Assembly (NCBI GenBank): GCA_905236685.1
Contig: CAJOPD010000048.1
Span: forward strand, 1-14,342
Length of the DNA stretch: 14,342 nt
Direction: 5' to 3'
Source of the DNA: an uncultured Clostridia bacterium
Lineage (GTDB): Bacteria; Bacillota; Clostridia; UBA1381
Position 1 is the first letter of the stretch. Each line of letters begins with the position of its first letter. The translations under genes and the position numbers were made by a program. Below are positions 6,335-12,985 of this stretch, piece by piece. Under the pieces are notes generated by a model. That model was not told where the DNA came from. It worked only from the letters and a program-made list of their open reading frames with translations, and made no database searches.

Positions 6335-6363
6335 AGTATAACACAACTTTTTTTATTTTGCAA
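6335..6363 (-). promoter_or_regulatory. rpmE promoter
   Basis: On the minus strand TTGCAA (6363-6358) and TATACT (6340-6335) are exactly 17 bp apart. Transcription should start near 6328, leaving a leader of about 45 nt. It probably drives rpmE-rpsO-pnp. It lies only 18 bp past the recR stop, with no clear terminator between. Confidence 0.85.
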
Positions 6364-6380
6364 GTATTTTTTATAAAAAT

Positions 6381-6980
6381 TTAATTCATCTCTGTTCGTG
6401 CTTCCAACGCCTTTGAAAGCGTCACTTCGTCGGCGTATTCTATATCCGCGCCCATAGGTATTCCGTGGGCAATTCTTGTGACCTTTATATCAAAAGGCTT
6501 TAAAAGCTTTTGAATATAGACCGCAGTTGCGGTGCCGTTTACCGTCGGATTTGTCGCCATAATGACCTCCTCCGTTTCTCCGCCTGCAAGTCTCAATAAA
6601 AGCTCTTTTATCCTTATATCATCAGGCGAAATATTATCAATCGGCGAGATTGCACCGTGCAGTACATGGTAAAGCCCGTTATACTGTCCCGTTTTTTCAA
6701 TCGCGGACACATCTTTGGGCGTTTCCACAACACAAATAACGCTCCTGTCACGCTTTGCCGAACTGCAAATATGACAGGGCGATGTATCGGTTAAATTCTG
6801 GCATATTTCGCAGAACTTTATCGACCTTTTTGCGTCCAAAATGACCTCCGCCATCTTTTTTGCGTCCTCGTCGCTCATAGTGTCAAGAACATAAAACGCC
6901 ATACGCTCCGCGCTCTTTCTGCCCACTCCCGAAAATTGTGCAAACTGCTCTATTAAGCTTTCAATAGTCGGTGAATACAT
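6381..6980 (-). CDS. recR: Recombination mediator protein RecR
   Basis: RecR works with RecO and RecF to load RecA at single-strand gaps. The 199-residue protein has the expected order: an N-terminal helix-hairpin-helix region with FSGVGRKSAERMAF (16-29), a four-cysteine zinc finger C57/C60/C69/C72 (CEIC, CHIC), a Toprim domain (about 81-175) with VVETPKD and its acidic E86, and the C-terminal Walker-B-like GIPMGADIEYADEVTL. Length matches the family (about 198-200). AGAGG lies about 7 nt before the ATG. It follows yaaK by 13 nt, the near-universal dnaX-yaaK-recR order, so the three are surely one transcription unit. Confidence 0.98.
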   Translation of the reverse strand: MYSPTIESLIEQFAQFSGVGRKSAERMAFYVLDTMSDEDAKKMAEVILDAKRSIKFCEICQNLTDTSPCHICSSAKRDRSVICVVETPKDVSAIEKTGQYNGLYHVLHGAISPIDNISPDDIRIKELLLRLAGGETEEVIMATNPTVNGTATAVYIQKLLKPFDIKVTRIAHGIPMGADIEYADEVTLSKALEARTEMN

Positions 6981-6993
6981 AATTACCTCTTAC

Positions 6994-7347
6994 TTAAAAC
7001 AGTCCGGGAAGATTGATATTCCCCGTTATCTCGCCCATTGCGCTTTCCATAAGCGCCTCCGCCTTTTTAATAGCGTCATTTACGCTAACTGTTATCAAGT
7101 CTTCAAGCGTTTCAACATCTTCGGGGTCGACCGCCTCAGGCTTTATCGAAACCGACTTAACTTCCTTTTTGCCGTTCATCTTGATGGTAACGGCTCCGCC
7201 GCCCGCAGTTGCCTCAATCTCCTGCTTCTCGACCTCTGCCTGCACAGCCTCCATTTTCTCCTGCATCATTTGCGCCTGCTTTACTACATTCGGCACCTTT
7301 TTGTTCTGGTTCATTCCGCTTCCGCCAAAGCCCTTATACTTTCCCAT
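6994..7347 (-). CDS. yaaK: YbaB/EbfC family nucleoid-associated protein
   Basis: Members of this family are small dimeric DNA-binding proteins whose long helices form a pincer. The 117-residue protein has a glycine-rich start (MGKYKGFGGSG), the helical core VVKQAQMMQEKMEAVQAEVEKQ (about 22-43), the glycine turn ATAGGGAVTIKMNGKKEV (47-64) and a C-terminal helix with AEALMESAMGEIT, ending in NLPGLF. The start at 7347 is supported by AAAGGAG about 9 nt upstream; a second Met at residue 12 would fit the shorter family length but has no comparable binding site. Only 14 nt separate it from dnaX, and its ribosome binding site directly abuts the dnaX stop, suggesting translational coupling. Confidence 0.95.
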   Translation of the reverse strand: MGKYKGFGGSGMNQNKKVPNVVKQAQMMQEKMEAVQAEVEKQEIEATAGGGAVTIKMNGKKEVKSVSIKPEAVDPEDVETLEDLITVSVNDAIKKAEALMESAMGEITGNINLPGLF

Positions 7348-7361
7348 TTTTTATTTCTCCT

Positions 7362-9095
7362 TTATTCGTCTTCTATTTCGTTTTCTTCCAAAAATTCTTC
7401 TTCCTCGTCGCCGTCCGCAAACTCGCTTTGTTCAAAGCTGTCCTTCTGCGGCTCATAGCCCACAAATTCCGAGCTGTCGACATCATCAACTATTTCAGGA
7501 AAAGCTTCCTCCAAATTTTCTATACTGTGTTCCTTTTTTTTGTCGGAAATTTTCCACACATCAATGAAGTTGTCCTCAATATCGTCAGCAAAAGCCGTCT
7601 TTACCATTATGTTGCTGCCGACAATCTGCTCGGTGACCGCCTCAATCTCGGCTCTGTGTCTGTTCACAAGCTCTTTTGACATAGCCTCGTCTTTTTTGAA
7701 TATAAGAATAATCCCCTCGCCGTCTATCGTGACTTTTCTGCCGAGCAGCGTTGATACATACGGGCATTTTCTTTCCGCCTGCCTTGATATTTTATCCCAG
7801 CCCCGCGCGGCAACCACGCAAGGCGTATCTGGCGTCAGCTTATTTACATCTATCGGCACAAAAAGCCTTGCCGAAGGCTGTTTCGGCTTGGGTTGGGGCT
7901 TTTTTTCGGGCGCCTTTTCCTCTTTTTTCGCCTCTATCCTTATACCCTGTTCTATTTTTTCTTCAAGCGCCTTTATCCTATCCAAAAGCGCATCATAGGA
8001 ATTGTCAAATTCGGGTCTTGTAAGCTTGATTAAAGCAAGCTCATATATAACGCGCGGCTCCTTTGACCATTTCGCCTCATTTTTGGCAGCGGAAAGAACC
8101 GTTACCGCATTAGAAAGCTTTTCAAAAGATGTCCTTGACGCCTGCGCTTTAAGCCGTATAAGCTCCTCGCCCTCGCGGTCCAACAAGGTTTCGGGCTTAT
8201 CGGTGACCTTGCAAATCAGCAGATTTCTGTAATGCTCTATAAGGCTGTCCATAAAATTATTCAAGTCCCTGCCGCTGCTCATCAGCTGTTCAATCACGGC
8301 AAAAATTTCAGCGGGATTTTGCGCATTTACCGCGTCTGCAATTTCAAAAAGCGGCGCGCTCCCCGCAATTCCCAAAACAGATGAAACCGCCTCATATGTA
8401 AGAGTGCCGCCCGTTTCGGAAACGCACCGCTCCAAAATAGTCAGCGCATCACGCATAGAGCCGTCGGCAAGCTGTGCCAAAAGGCTGTACGCGTCATCTG
8501 TTATCGAAAGCCCTTCGCCCATAGCAATCTCACGCATACGGCGGATAATATCATCAGCCGTTATGCGCCTGAAATCAAATCTCTGGCACCTCGATAAAAT
8601 CGTTTGCGGCACCTTATGCGCCTCGGTCGTTGCGAGTATGAAAACTGTATGTTCCGGCGGCTCTTCAAGCGTTTTTAAAAGCGCATTAAATGCACCCGAC
8701 GACAGCATATGCACCTCGTCTATTATATAAACCCTGTATTTTGCCTCGGTCGCAACATACCGTGCGTCCTCTATAATCTCACGAATATTGTCAACGCCGT
8801 TATTGGACGCGGCGTCAATTTCAAATACATCTGTTATTCTCCCGTCCGTTATGCCGCGGCAGACAGAGCACTCGTTACACGGCGAGCCGTTTTTTGCATT
8901 TTCGCAGTTTATGGCTTTTGCCAGTATCTTTGCAACGGTGGTTTTGCCCGTACCGCGCGTACCGCAGAAAAGATATGCGTGCGAAATTTTGCCCGTTTCA
9001 ATCTGGTTTTGAAGCGTTTTTGTTATATGCCTTTGACCTACAACATCTTCAAAAACAGCAGGACGCCATTTTCGGTAGATTGCCTGATATGCCAT
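7362..9095 (-). CDS. dnaX: DNA polymerase III subunits gamma and tau
   Basis: DnaX is the AAA+ motor of the clamp loader, which places the sliding clamp on primed DNA. The 577-residue protein has Walker A GTRGTGKT (45-52), the four-cysteine zinc module C64/C73/C76/C79, Walker B IIDEVHML (124-131), sensor 1 around LATTEAH and the SRC motif with arginine finger (168-170). A collar domain follows, then a Lys/Pro/Glu-rich linker (about 385-410), a globular tau-type C-terminal part, and a strongly acidic tail ending in EENEIEDE. The linker contains an in-frame A AAA AAG at codons 398-399, described separately, which could yield a 418-residue gamma. ATG 9095 is preceded by AAGGAA and by an overlapping ATG-TAA. 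The SRP RNA gene lies directly upstream. Confidence 0.98.
   Translation of the reverse strand: MAYQAIYRKWRPAVFEDVVGQRHITKTLQNQIETGKISHAYLFCGTRGTGKTTVAKILAKAINCENAKNGSPCNECSVCRGITDGRITDVFEIDAASNNGVDNIREIIEDARYVATEAKYRVYIIDEVHMLSSGAFNALLKTLEEPPEHTVFILATTEAHKVPQTILSRCQRFDFRRITADDIIRRMREIAMGEGLSITDDAYSLLAQLADGSMRDALTILERCVSETGGTLTYEAVSSVLGIAGSAPLFEIADAVNAQNPAEIFAVIEQLMSSGRDLNNFMDSLIEHYRNLLICKVTDKPETLLDREGEELIRLKAQASRTSFEKLSNAVTVLSAAKNEAKWSKEPRVIYELALIKLTRPEFDNSYDALLDRIKALEEKIEQGIRIEAKKEEKAPEKKPQPKPKQPSARLFVPIDVNKLTPDTPCVVAARGWDKISRQAERKCPYVSTLLGRKVTIDGEGIILIFKKDEAMSKELVNRHRAEIEAVTEQIVGSNIMVKTAFADDIEDNFIDVWKISDKKKEHSIENLEEAFPEIVDDVDSSEFVGYEPQKDSFEQSEFADGDEEEEFLEENEIEDE
7866..7922 (-). promoter_or_regulatory. 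Candidate programmed -1 frameshift signal in dnaX
   Basis: On the minus strand the codons GAA AAA AAG (E397 K398 K399) contain A AAA AAG at 7905-7899, in the exact zero frame for a -1 tandem slip. Upstream purine-rich elements GAGG (7922-7919) and AAGG (7916-7913) resemble Shine-Dalgarno stimulators. Downstream, GCCGAA (7887-7882) pairs perfectly with TTCGGC (7875-7870) around a 6-nt loop. It is extended by CC/GG across an AA/AA internal loop, so the structure begins 7 nt after the heptamer. The -1 frame stops at TAA (7842-7840) after 19 codons. The elements are seen; the frameshifting is inferred. Confidence 0.7.
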
Positions 9096-9131
9096 TTACA
9101 TTCTTTCCTTTCGGTTCATTTAATAAAATAA

Positions 9132-9250
9132 GGCTCAAACCGAGTTTTTCTGTATCGCACAAAGCACTCTGCTTATTGCTGCTTGGTTCCCCATCTGACA
9201 AGGTTCACAGCTCTTCATCGTACAGGACTCGGTTATCATCGCCCTACAAT
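9132..9250 (-). ncRNA. ffs: Small bacterial signal recognition particle RNA
   Basis: The SRP RNA binds Ffh and targets nascent membrane proteins. On the minus strand, domain IV is GTCAGATGG-GGAA-CCAAGCAGC (9199-9178): a GGAA tetraloop closed by UGG/CCA, then the internal loop with CAGA facing AGCA. The long outer helix is supported by AACCGAGT pairing with ACTCGGTT and by CTGTA pairing with TACAG. No Alu domain is present, so it is the short, domain-IV type of about 115 nt. Ends are approximate: the 5' end is set by the promoter, the 3' end by GGGC/GCC near the outer helix. The place directly upstream of dnaX matches the Bacillota arrangement. No separate terminator is obvious, so the transcript may run on into dnaX. 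Confidence 0.88.
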
Positions 9251-9255
9251 TCGTG

Positions 9256-9284
9256 ATTATATCATATTCCCCCAAAAACTTCAA
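9256..9284 (-). promoter_or_regulatory. SRP RNA promoter
   Basis: On the minus strand TTGAAG (9284-9279) and a perfect TATAAT (9261-9256) are 17 bp apart, with GGGGG in the spacer. It begins 10 bp beyond the pcrA stop and predicts a transcript starting at about 9250-9247. It may also feed dnaX-yaaK-recR. Confidence 0.88.
9267..9284 (-). repeat. Direct repeat flanking pcrA, copy downstream of pcrA
   Basis: On the minus strand TTGAAGTTTTTGGGGGAA. The same sequence with one T fewer occurs at 11560-11576, upstream of pcrA. Here it forms the -35 and the 5' spacer of the SRP RNA promoter. Confidence 0.8.
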
Positions 9285-9293
9285 GTATTTTGG

Positions 9294-11486
9294 CTATATT
9301 TTTTCCAGCTTTGCCATAGACGCCATAAGCCGTTTCAGCTCCCCGCTGTCAAACTTGACCTCCAAAAGTGCGTCCTTTTCAAAACGCTGTACTGCCGTTA
9401 CCGTGCCGTCGCCGAATTTTTGGTGTCTTACGCGCTCGCCTGCGGAAAAATTGATATCGGGCGCTGAGAAAGAGCTTGCATCAGTAATTTTGCCGAAAAA
9501 TTCCGTTTTTGCCCTTCTTGCCGTCTGCGGAATTTGTATGCTTTCGGAAAATCTGTCAATCGGCATTATGCCGTCTTCCTTTAAGTACTCATCGGGGATT
9601 TCCTTTAAAAATCGGGAGTTTGCCTGATGCGTTGTCTGTCCGTACACCGTGCGGCTTTTTGCGGCAGTCACATAAAGCTGTTTTTTCGCTCTCGTTATTG
9701 CCACATAGCAAAGACGGCGCTCCTCCTCCAAGTCCTCGGCGCTGTCCATAGACCGCACTGACGGGAACAGCCCTTCCTCCATACCACTCAAAAATACATT
9801 GGGAAATTCCAAACCCTTTGCGGAATGTATCGTCATAAGCACGCAGGCGTCGTCGTTCTCATCATACCCGTCAATGTCGGAAACGAGCGAAACATTTTCC
9901 AAAAATCCTGCTAATGTCGGCGTTTCCTCCGACTTTTCATACTCCGAAACGGCGGACAAAAACTCGCCTAAGTTATCAATTCTCGTTTTTGCTTCCACCG
10001 TATTTTCCAGCATAAGCGCGGGCATATATCCCGTATCGTTTAGCACCTTTTCGGCAAATTCGGTAAGCGGCATTGTTTTTTCCGCTTTTTTGAGCGATAT
10101 AATCAAAGAGCAAAACTCGATAAGCCCTGCCGCCGCGCGTGAAAGCTCGCTGTAAGAGTTCGCATTTTTCGCAATTTCAAAATGGCTTGTGTCAAAATCG
10201 GACGCCAAAACCGCAATCTTTTCAACCGTTGTTTTTCCTATTGCCCGCTTCGGCTCATTTACAATCCTTTCAAAACTCAAACTGTCGTTCGGGTTATGTA
10301 TAAGCCTCAAATACGCAATAATATCCTTTATTTCCTTGCGGTCGTAAAAGCGCAGTCCGCCGACAACCTTGTAGGGTATGCCGCTCCGCATTAAAATTTC
10401 TTCCAAAATACGCGACTGAGCGTTTGTGCGGTATAACACCGCAAAATCGGCATATTTTTCGCCGCGTCTGTACGCTTTTTCTATTTCCTTTGATATATAA
10501 ATCGCTTCATCACGCTCGTTATAGCCTATGTGCAGCTTGATTTTTTCGCCCTGCTCATTTTCCGTCCAGAGAGATTTGTCCTTTCTTCCCTTGTTGTTAT
10601 GAATTACCGCATTTGCCGCGTCCAAAATCACCGAAGTCGAGCGGTAATTCTGTTCCAGCTTTATTACGGTGCAGCCCGTAAAGGTGTTCTCAAAATTCAG
10701 TATGTTCTGGATATTTGCGCCGCGGAATTTGTATATGCTCTGGTCGTCATCGCCCACAACGCAGATATTTTGATGTTTTTCGGCAAGCATACTGATAAGC
10801 TCATACTGACAGTTGTTGGTATCCTGATATTCATCTACCATTATGTACTGAAAACGGTTTTGGTATTTTTCCAGAATTTCGGGGTTTTCTTTAAGAATTT
10901 TTACCGTAAAAAACAGAATATCGTCAAAATCCAAGGCATTATTTGCCTTCAACTTTTTTTGATAAAGCTCGTAAATTTCGCCTATTCTCGTTTTGCGGTA
11001 GTCGCCCTTTGCCTCGGCGTAAAAATCCTCGGGCGAAAGCATTTCGTCCTTTGCCCTTGAAATCATAGCCAAGACCGAGCGGTACGGATAATTTTTTTCG
11101 TCAATGTCAAGCTCTTTGTAGCAATCCTTCATCACCGTTTTGGTGTCGGCGGTGTCATAAATCACAAAGCTCGGCAAAAATCCCAAAACGCCGATATGCG
11201 ACCGCAGAATTCTGACGCACGCCGAGTGAAAGGTGCATATCCACATATCCTTGGACAGCTCGCCGATTATGGCGTTTACCCTTTCCTTCATCTCGTTTGC
11301 CGCTTTATTCGTAAAGGTGATTGCCAAAATATTGTAAGGGTGTATATTTTTTGTTTCTATTACATAAGCAACTCTGTTTACCAAAACGGTGGTTTTTCCG
11401 CTTCCCGCACCGGCTAAAATGAGAACGGGACCGTCCGTTTTTTCGACAGCCATTTTTTGCATATTGTTAAGCCCTGTTAAATCCAA
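9294..11486 (-). CDS. pcrA: ATP-dependent DNA helicase PcrA (UvrD/Rep family)
   Basis: PcrA is a 3'-5' superfamily 1A helicase for repair and replication-transcription conflicts. The 730-residue protein has all motifs: Q motif LNNMQ (6-10), I AGAGSGKT (25-32), Ia ITFTNKAA (56-63), II DEYQDT (218-223), III VVGDDDQSIYKFRGA (243-257), IV LEQNYRS (277-283), V MTIHSAKGLEF (551-561) and VI RLCYVAITRAKK (591-602). The C-terminal FSAGERVRHQKFGDGTV segment is the PcrA-type domain that binds RNA polymerase. The start is TTG: GGAGG lies 8 nt upstream, and the first in-frame ATG (residue 9) would remove the Q motif. It has an extended -10 promoter and no visible terminator; the SRP RNA promoter follows at once. 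Confidence 0.97.
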   Translation of the reverse strand: MDLTGLNNMQKMAVEKTDGPVLILAGAGSGKTTVLVNRVAYVIETKNIHPYNILAITFTNKAANEMKERVNAIIGELSKDMWICTFHSACVRILRSHIGVLGFLPSFVIYDTADTKTVMKDCYKELDIDEKNYPYRSVLAMISRAKDEMLSPEDFYAEAKGDYRKTRIGEIYELYQKKLKANNALDFDDILFFTVKILKENPEILEKYQNRFQYIMVDEYQDTNNCQYELISMLAEKHQNICVVGDDDQSIYKFRGANIQNILNFENTFTGCTVIKLEQNYRSTSVILDAANAVIHNNKGRKDKSLWTENEQGEKIKLHIGYNERDEAIYISKEIEKAYRRGEKYADFAVLYRTNAQSRILEEILMRSGIPYKVVGGLRFYDRKEIKDIIAYLRLIHNPNDSLSFERIVNEPKRAIGKTTVEKIAVLASDFDTSHFEIAKNANSYSELSRAAAGLIEFCSLIISLKKAEKTMPLTEFAEKVLNDTGYMPALMLENTVEAKTRIDNLGEFLSAVSEYEKSEETPTLAGFLENVSLVSDIDGYDENDDACVLMTIHSAKGLEFPNVFLSGMEEGLFPSVRSMDSAEDLEEERRLCYVAITRAKKQLYVTAAKSRTVYGQTTHQANSRFLKEIPDEYLKEDGIMPIDRFSESIQIPQTARRAKTEFFGKITDASSFSAPDINFSAGERVRHQKFGDGTVTAVQRFEKDALLEVKFDSGELKRLMASMAKLEKI

Positions 11487-11516
11487 AATTATTCCTCCAA
11501 AATTTTTTCTGATTAA

Positions 11517-11525
11517 AGTATATCA
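11517..11525 (-). promoter_or_regulatory. pcrA promoter, extended -10 type
   Basis: On the minus strand TG-A-TATACT (11525-11517) is an extended -10 element about 30 bp from the TTG start. The matching -35 position is poor (TAGAAT, three of six), which is common for extended -10 promoters. Confidence 0.5.
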
Positions 11526-11559
11526 TACTCTTTTAAAAAATTCTATAAGTTTTTCAAAG

Positions 11560-11576
11560 TTCCCCCAAAACTTCAA
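11560..11576 (-). repeat. Direct repeat flanking pcrA, copy upstream of pcrA
   Basis: On the minus strand TTGAAGTTTTGGGGGAA, identical to the copy at 9267-9284 apart from one T. No -10 stands at the matching distance here, so this copy is not an evident promoter. Confidence 0.8.
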
Positions 11577-11661
11577 TATCTTTTGCAGTATCGAAAGCTT
11601 TTATCGGGTTAATTTAATAAGGTAGTTTCGACTTGCGGGGCGACAAATTTGAAAGGATTTG

Positions 11662-12813
11662 ATGGTTATAAAAACAAAAAAAAGTTTTAAAAAATCATTT
11701 ATATTATTGCCTTTAATATTGTTTTTAGCCATTTATAATTCAAACCCCGAAAAAATAACAATATTTGAAGGGCAAAAATCTAATATGCTTTTGGGAATAT
11801 CCGCAAAAGCCGATAACTACAAAACGAAAAATGCGCTTTTTGACAGTTTCGCAAACAGCGCAGTCAGCACCGCCGCTACCGCAAAAACCTATGTAATCCC
11901 TTCGGGCGAGGCGATAGGCGTCAAGCTTTATACCGCGGGAGTTTTGGTAATCGGGAGCGGCAGCGTTACCGACAAAAACGGAAAAACATTTTCGCCTGCA
12001 AAAAAGGCGGGCATTTTAGCCGGCGACAGAATTGTTGCGGCAAACGGTGAGCCAATATCGGACAGCGACAGCTTAAAAAAGGTCATAGCGGGCGGAAACG
12101 GGCATATAACGCTTTCTGTTATGCGCGGCGATACCGCCTTGAAATTGCCCGTGGACGCAGTTTATTCCGAGGATACGAATTCCTACCTCATAGGGCTTTG
12201 GGTGCGTGACAGCGCCGCAGGAATAGGTACGCTCACCTTTTATAATCCCCAAAACTCAACCTATGCTGCGTTGGGGCACGGGATTTGTGATTATGACACC
12301 GACCTCCTTATGACAGCGGGGGACGGTTCAATCAATTTTTGTAAAATTAAAAGCGTGCAAAAAAGCGAGAACGGCTCGCCCGGCGAAATTCTGGGTGAGT
12401 TTTCCGCAAAAAACGAGGGAAATATTCTTGTAAATTCAGAAGTCGGAATTTACGGAGACGCCTTTTCCCTTCCCGATACCGCACCTGTGCCCGTTGCGTC
12501 ACGGTTTGAGATAAAAGAAGGACAGGCGGAGATTTTATGCGATGTTGACGGACAGGGTCCGAAAGCCTATAACATCGAAATTACAAGAATTTCAACATCG
12601 GCAAAGCTTTCGGGAAAAAGCTTTGTTTTTAAAATCACCGATTCAGACCTTTTGGAAAAGACGGGCGGAATAGTACAGGGTATGAGCGGAAGCCCCGTTC
12701 TGCAAAACGGAAAGCTGATAGGCGCCGTAACGCATGTTTTTGTAAATGACGCATCAAAAGGCTACGGCATTTTTGCCGAAAATATGCTTGATATGACAGA
12801 TATATTAAAATAA
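11662..12813 (+). CDS. spoIVB: SpoIVB, sporulation signalling serine peptidase
   Basis: SpoIVB is made in the forespore, is exported to the intermembrane space, and triggers sigma-K activation by cutting SpoIVFA. The 383-residue protein has one N-terminal hydrophobic segment (about 12-25) after a basic stretch, a PDZ domain (about 82-165, with KAGILAGDRIVAANG) and an S55 peptidase domain. The triad can be placed by family pattern: H206 in LGHGI, D327 in KITDSD, and S342 in VQGMSGSP, followed by GAVTHVFVND. At 383 residues it is shorter than the B. subtilis protein, mostly in the N-terminal part. The ATG at 11662 follows GAAAGGA closely; a TTG at 11659 is possible but too near it. It stands immediately before spo0A, the order conserved in endospore formers. 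No clear sigma-F or sigma-G promoter could be read. Confidence 0.96.
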   Translation: MVIKTKKSFKKSFILLPLILFLAIYNSNPEKITIFEGQKSNMLLGISAKADNYKTKNALFDSFANSAVSTAATAKTYVIPSGEAIGVKLYTAGVLVIGSGSVTDKNGKTFSPAKKAGILAGDRIVAANGEPISDSDSLKKVIAGGNGHITLSVMRGDTALKLPVDAVYSEDTNSYLIGLWVRDSAAGIGTLTFYNPQNSTYAALGHGICDYDTDLLMTAGDGSINFCKIKSVQKSENGSPGEILGEFSAKNEGNILVNSEVGIYGDAFSLPDTAPVPVASRFEIKEGQAEILCDVDGQGPKAYNIEITRISTSAKLSGKSFVFKITDSDLLEKTGGIVQGMSGSPVLQNGKLIGAVTHVFVNDASKGYGIFAENMLDMTDILK

Positions 12814-12837
12814 TTTGCAAAAAAACCGAAAAAACTA

Positions 12838-12866
12838 TTGCATTTATTGGAAAAATATGGTAATAT
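12838..12866 (+). promoter_or_regulatory. spo0A vegetative promoter
   Basis: TTGCAT (12838-12843) and TAATAT (12861-12866) are 17 bp apart, with TG one base before the -10. Transcription would start near 12873, giving a leader of about 113 nt. Confidence 0.75.
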
Positions 12867-12872
12867 TGTGAT

Positions 12873-12985
12873 GAAAAGGAGGTATCTTTCGACTATCTTG
12901 AAGGTCGATTACCCTACAACTGAATAGCATAAGTACGGAAGATGCTTTTTTTCGTTTATAAAAGCATTTCTGAGGAGGAATTTTT
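12873..12985 (+). promoter_or_regulatory. Structured spo0A leader
   Basis: The leader has an unused AGGAGG at 12877-12882, and TCGAC (12889-12893) with GTCGA (12904-12908), which can form a stem. A stronger hairpin joins ATGCTTTT (12942-12949) to AAAAGCAT (12960-12967) just before the true ribosome binding site at 12973-12978. GCAT (12928-12931) with ATGC (12942-12945) would compete with that hairpin. No known riboswitch pattern is recognised. Confidence 0.4.

Noticed and set aside
7928..7934. A second AAAAAAG run in dnaX upstream of the slippery site
   Set aside because: Its codons are AAA AAA GAG, so the run is in the wrong frame for the X XXY YYZ type of -1 slippage.
10530..11060. 176-codon plus-strand open frame opposite pcrA
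   Set aside because: It lies wholly antisense to the motif-complete helicase gene, has no ribosome binding site, and its translation is cysteine/phenylalanine-rich without family motifs. The same holds for the plus-strand frames opposite dnaX, pnp, recR and yaaK.
11585..11619. Sigma-F or sigma-G promoter for spoIVB
   Set aside because: GTATC and TTTAATA are partial matches, but their spacing is wrong for either consensus; expected biologically, not supported by the sequence.
12900..12927. Sigma-H promoter for spo0A (AAGG...GAATA)
   Set aside because: GAATA fits the -10, but the -35 half matches poorly after AGG and the spacer is about 10 bp instead of 11-12.
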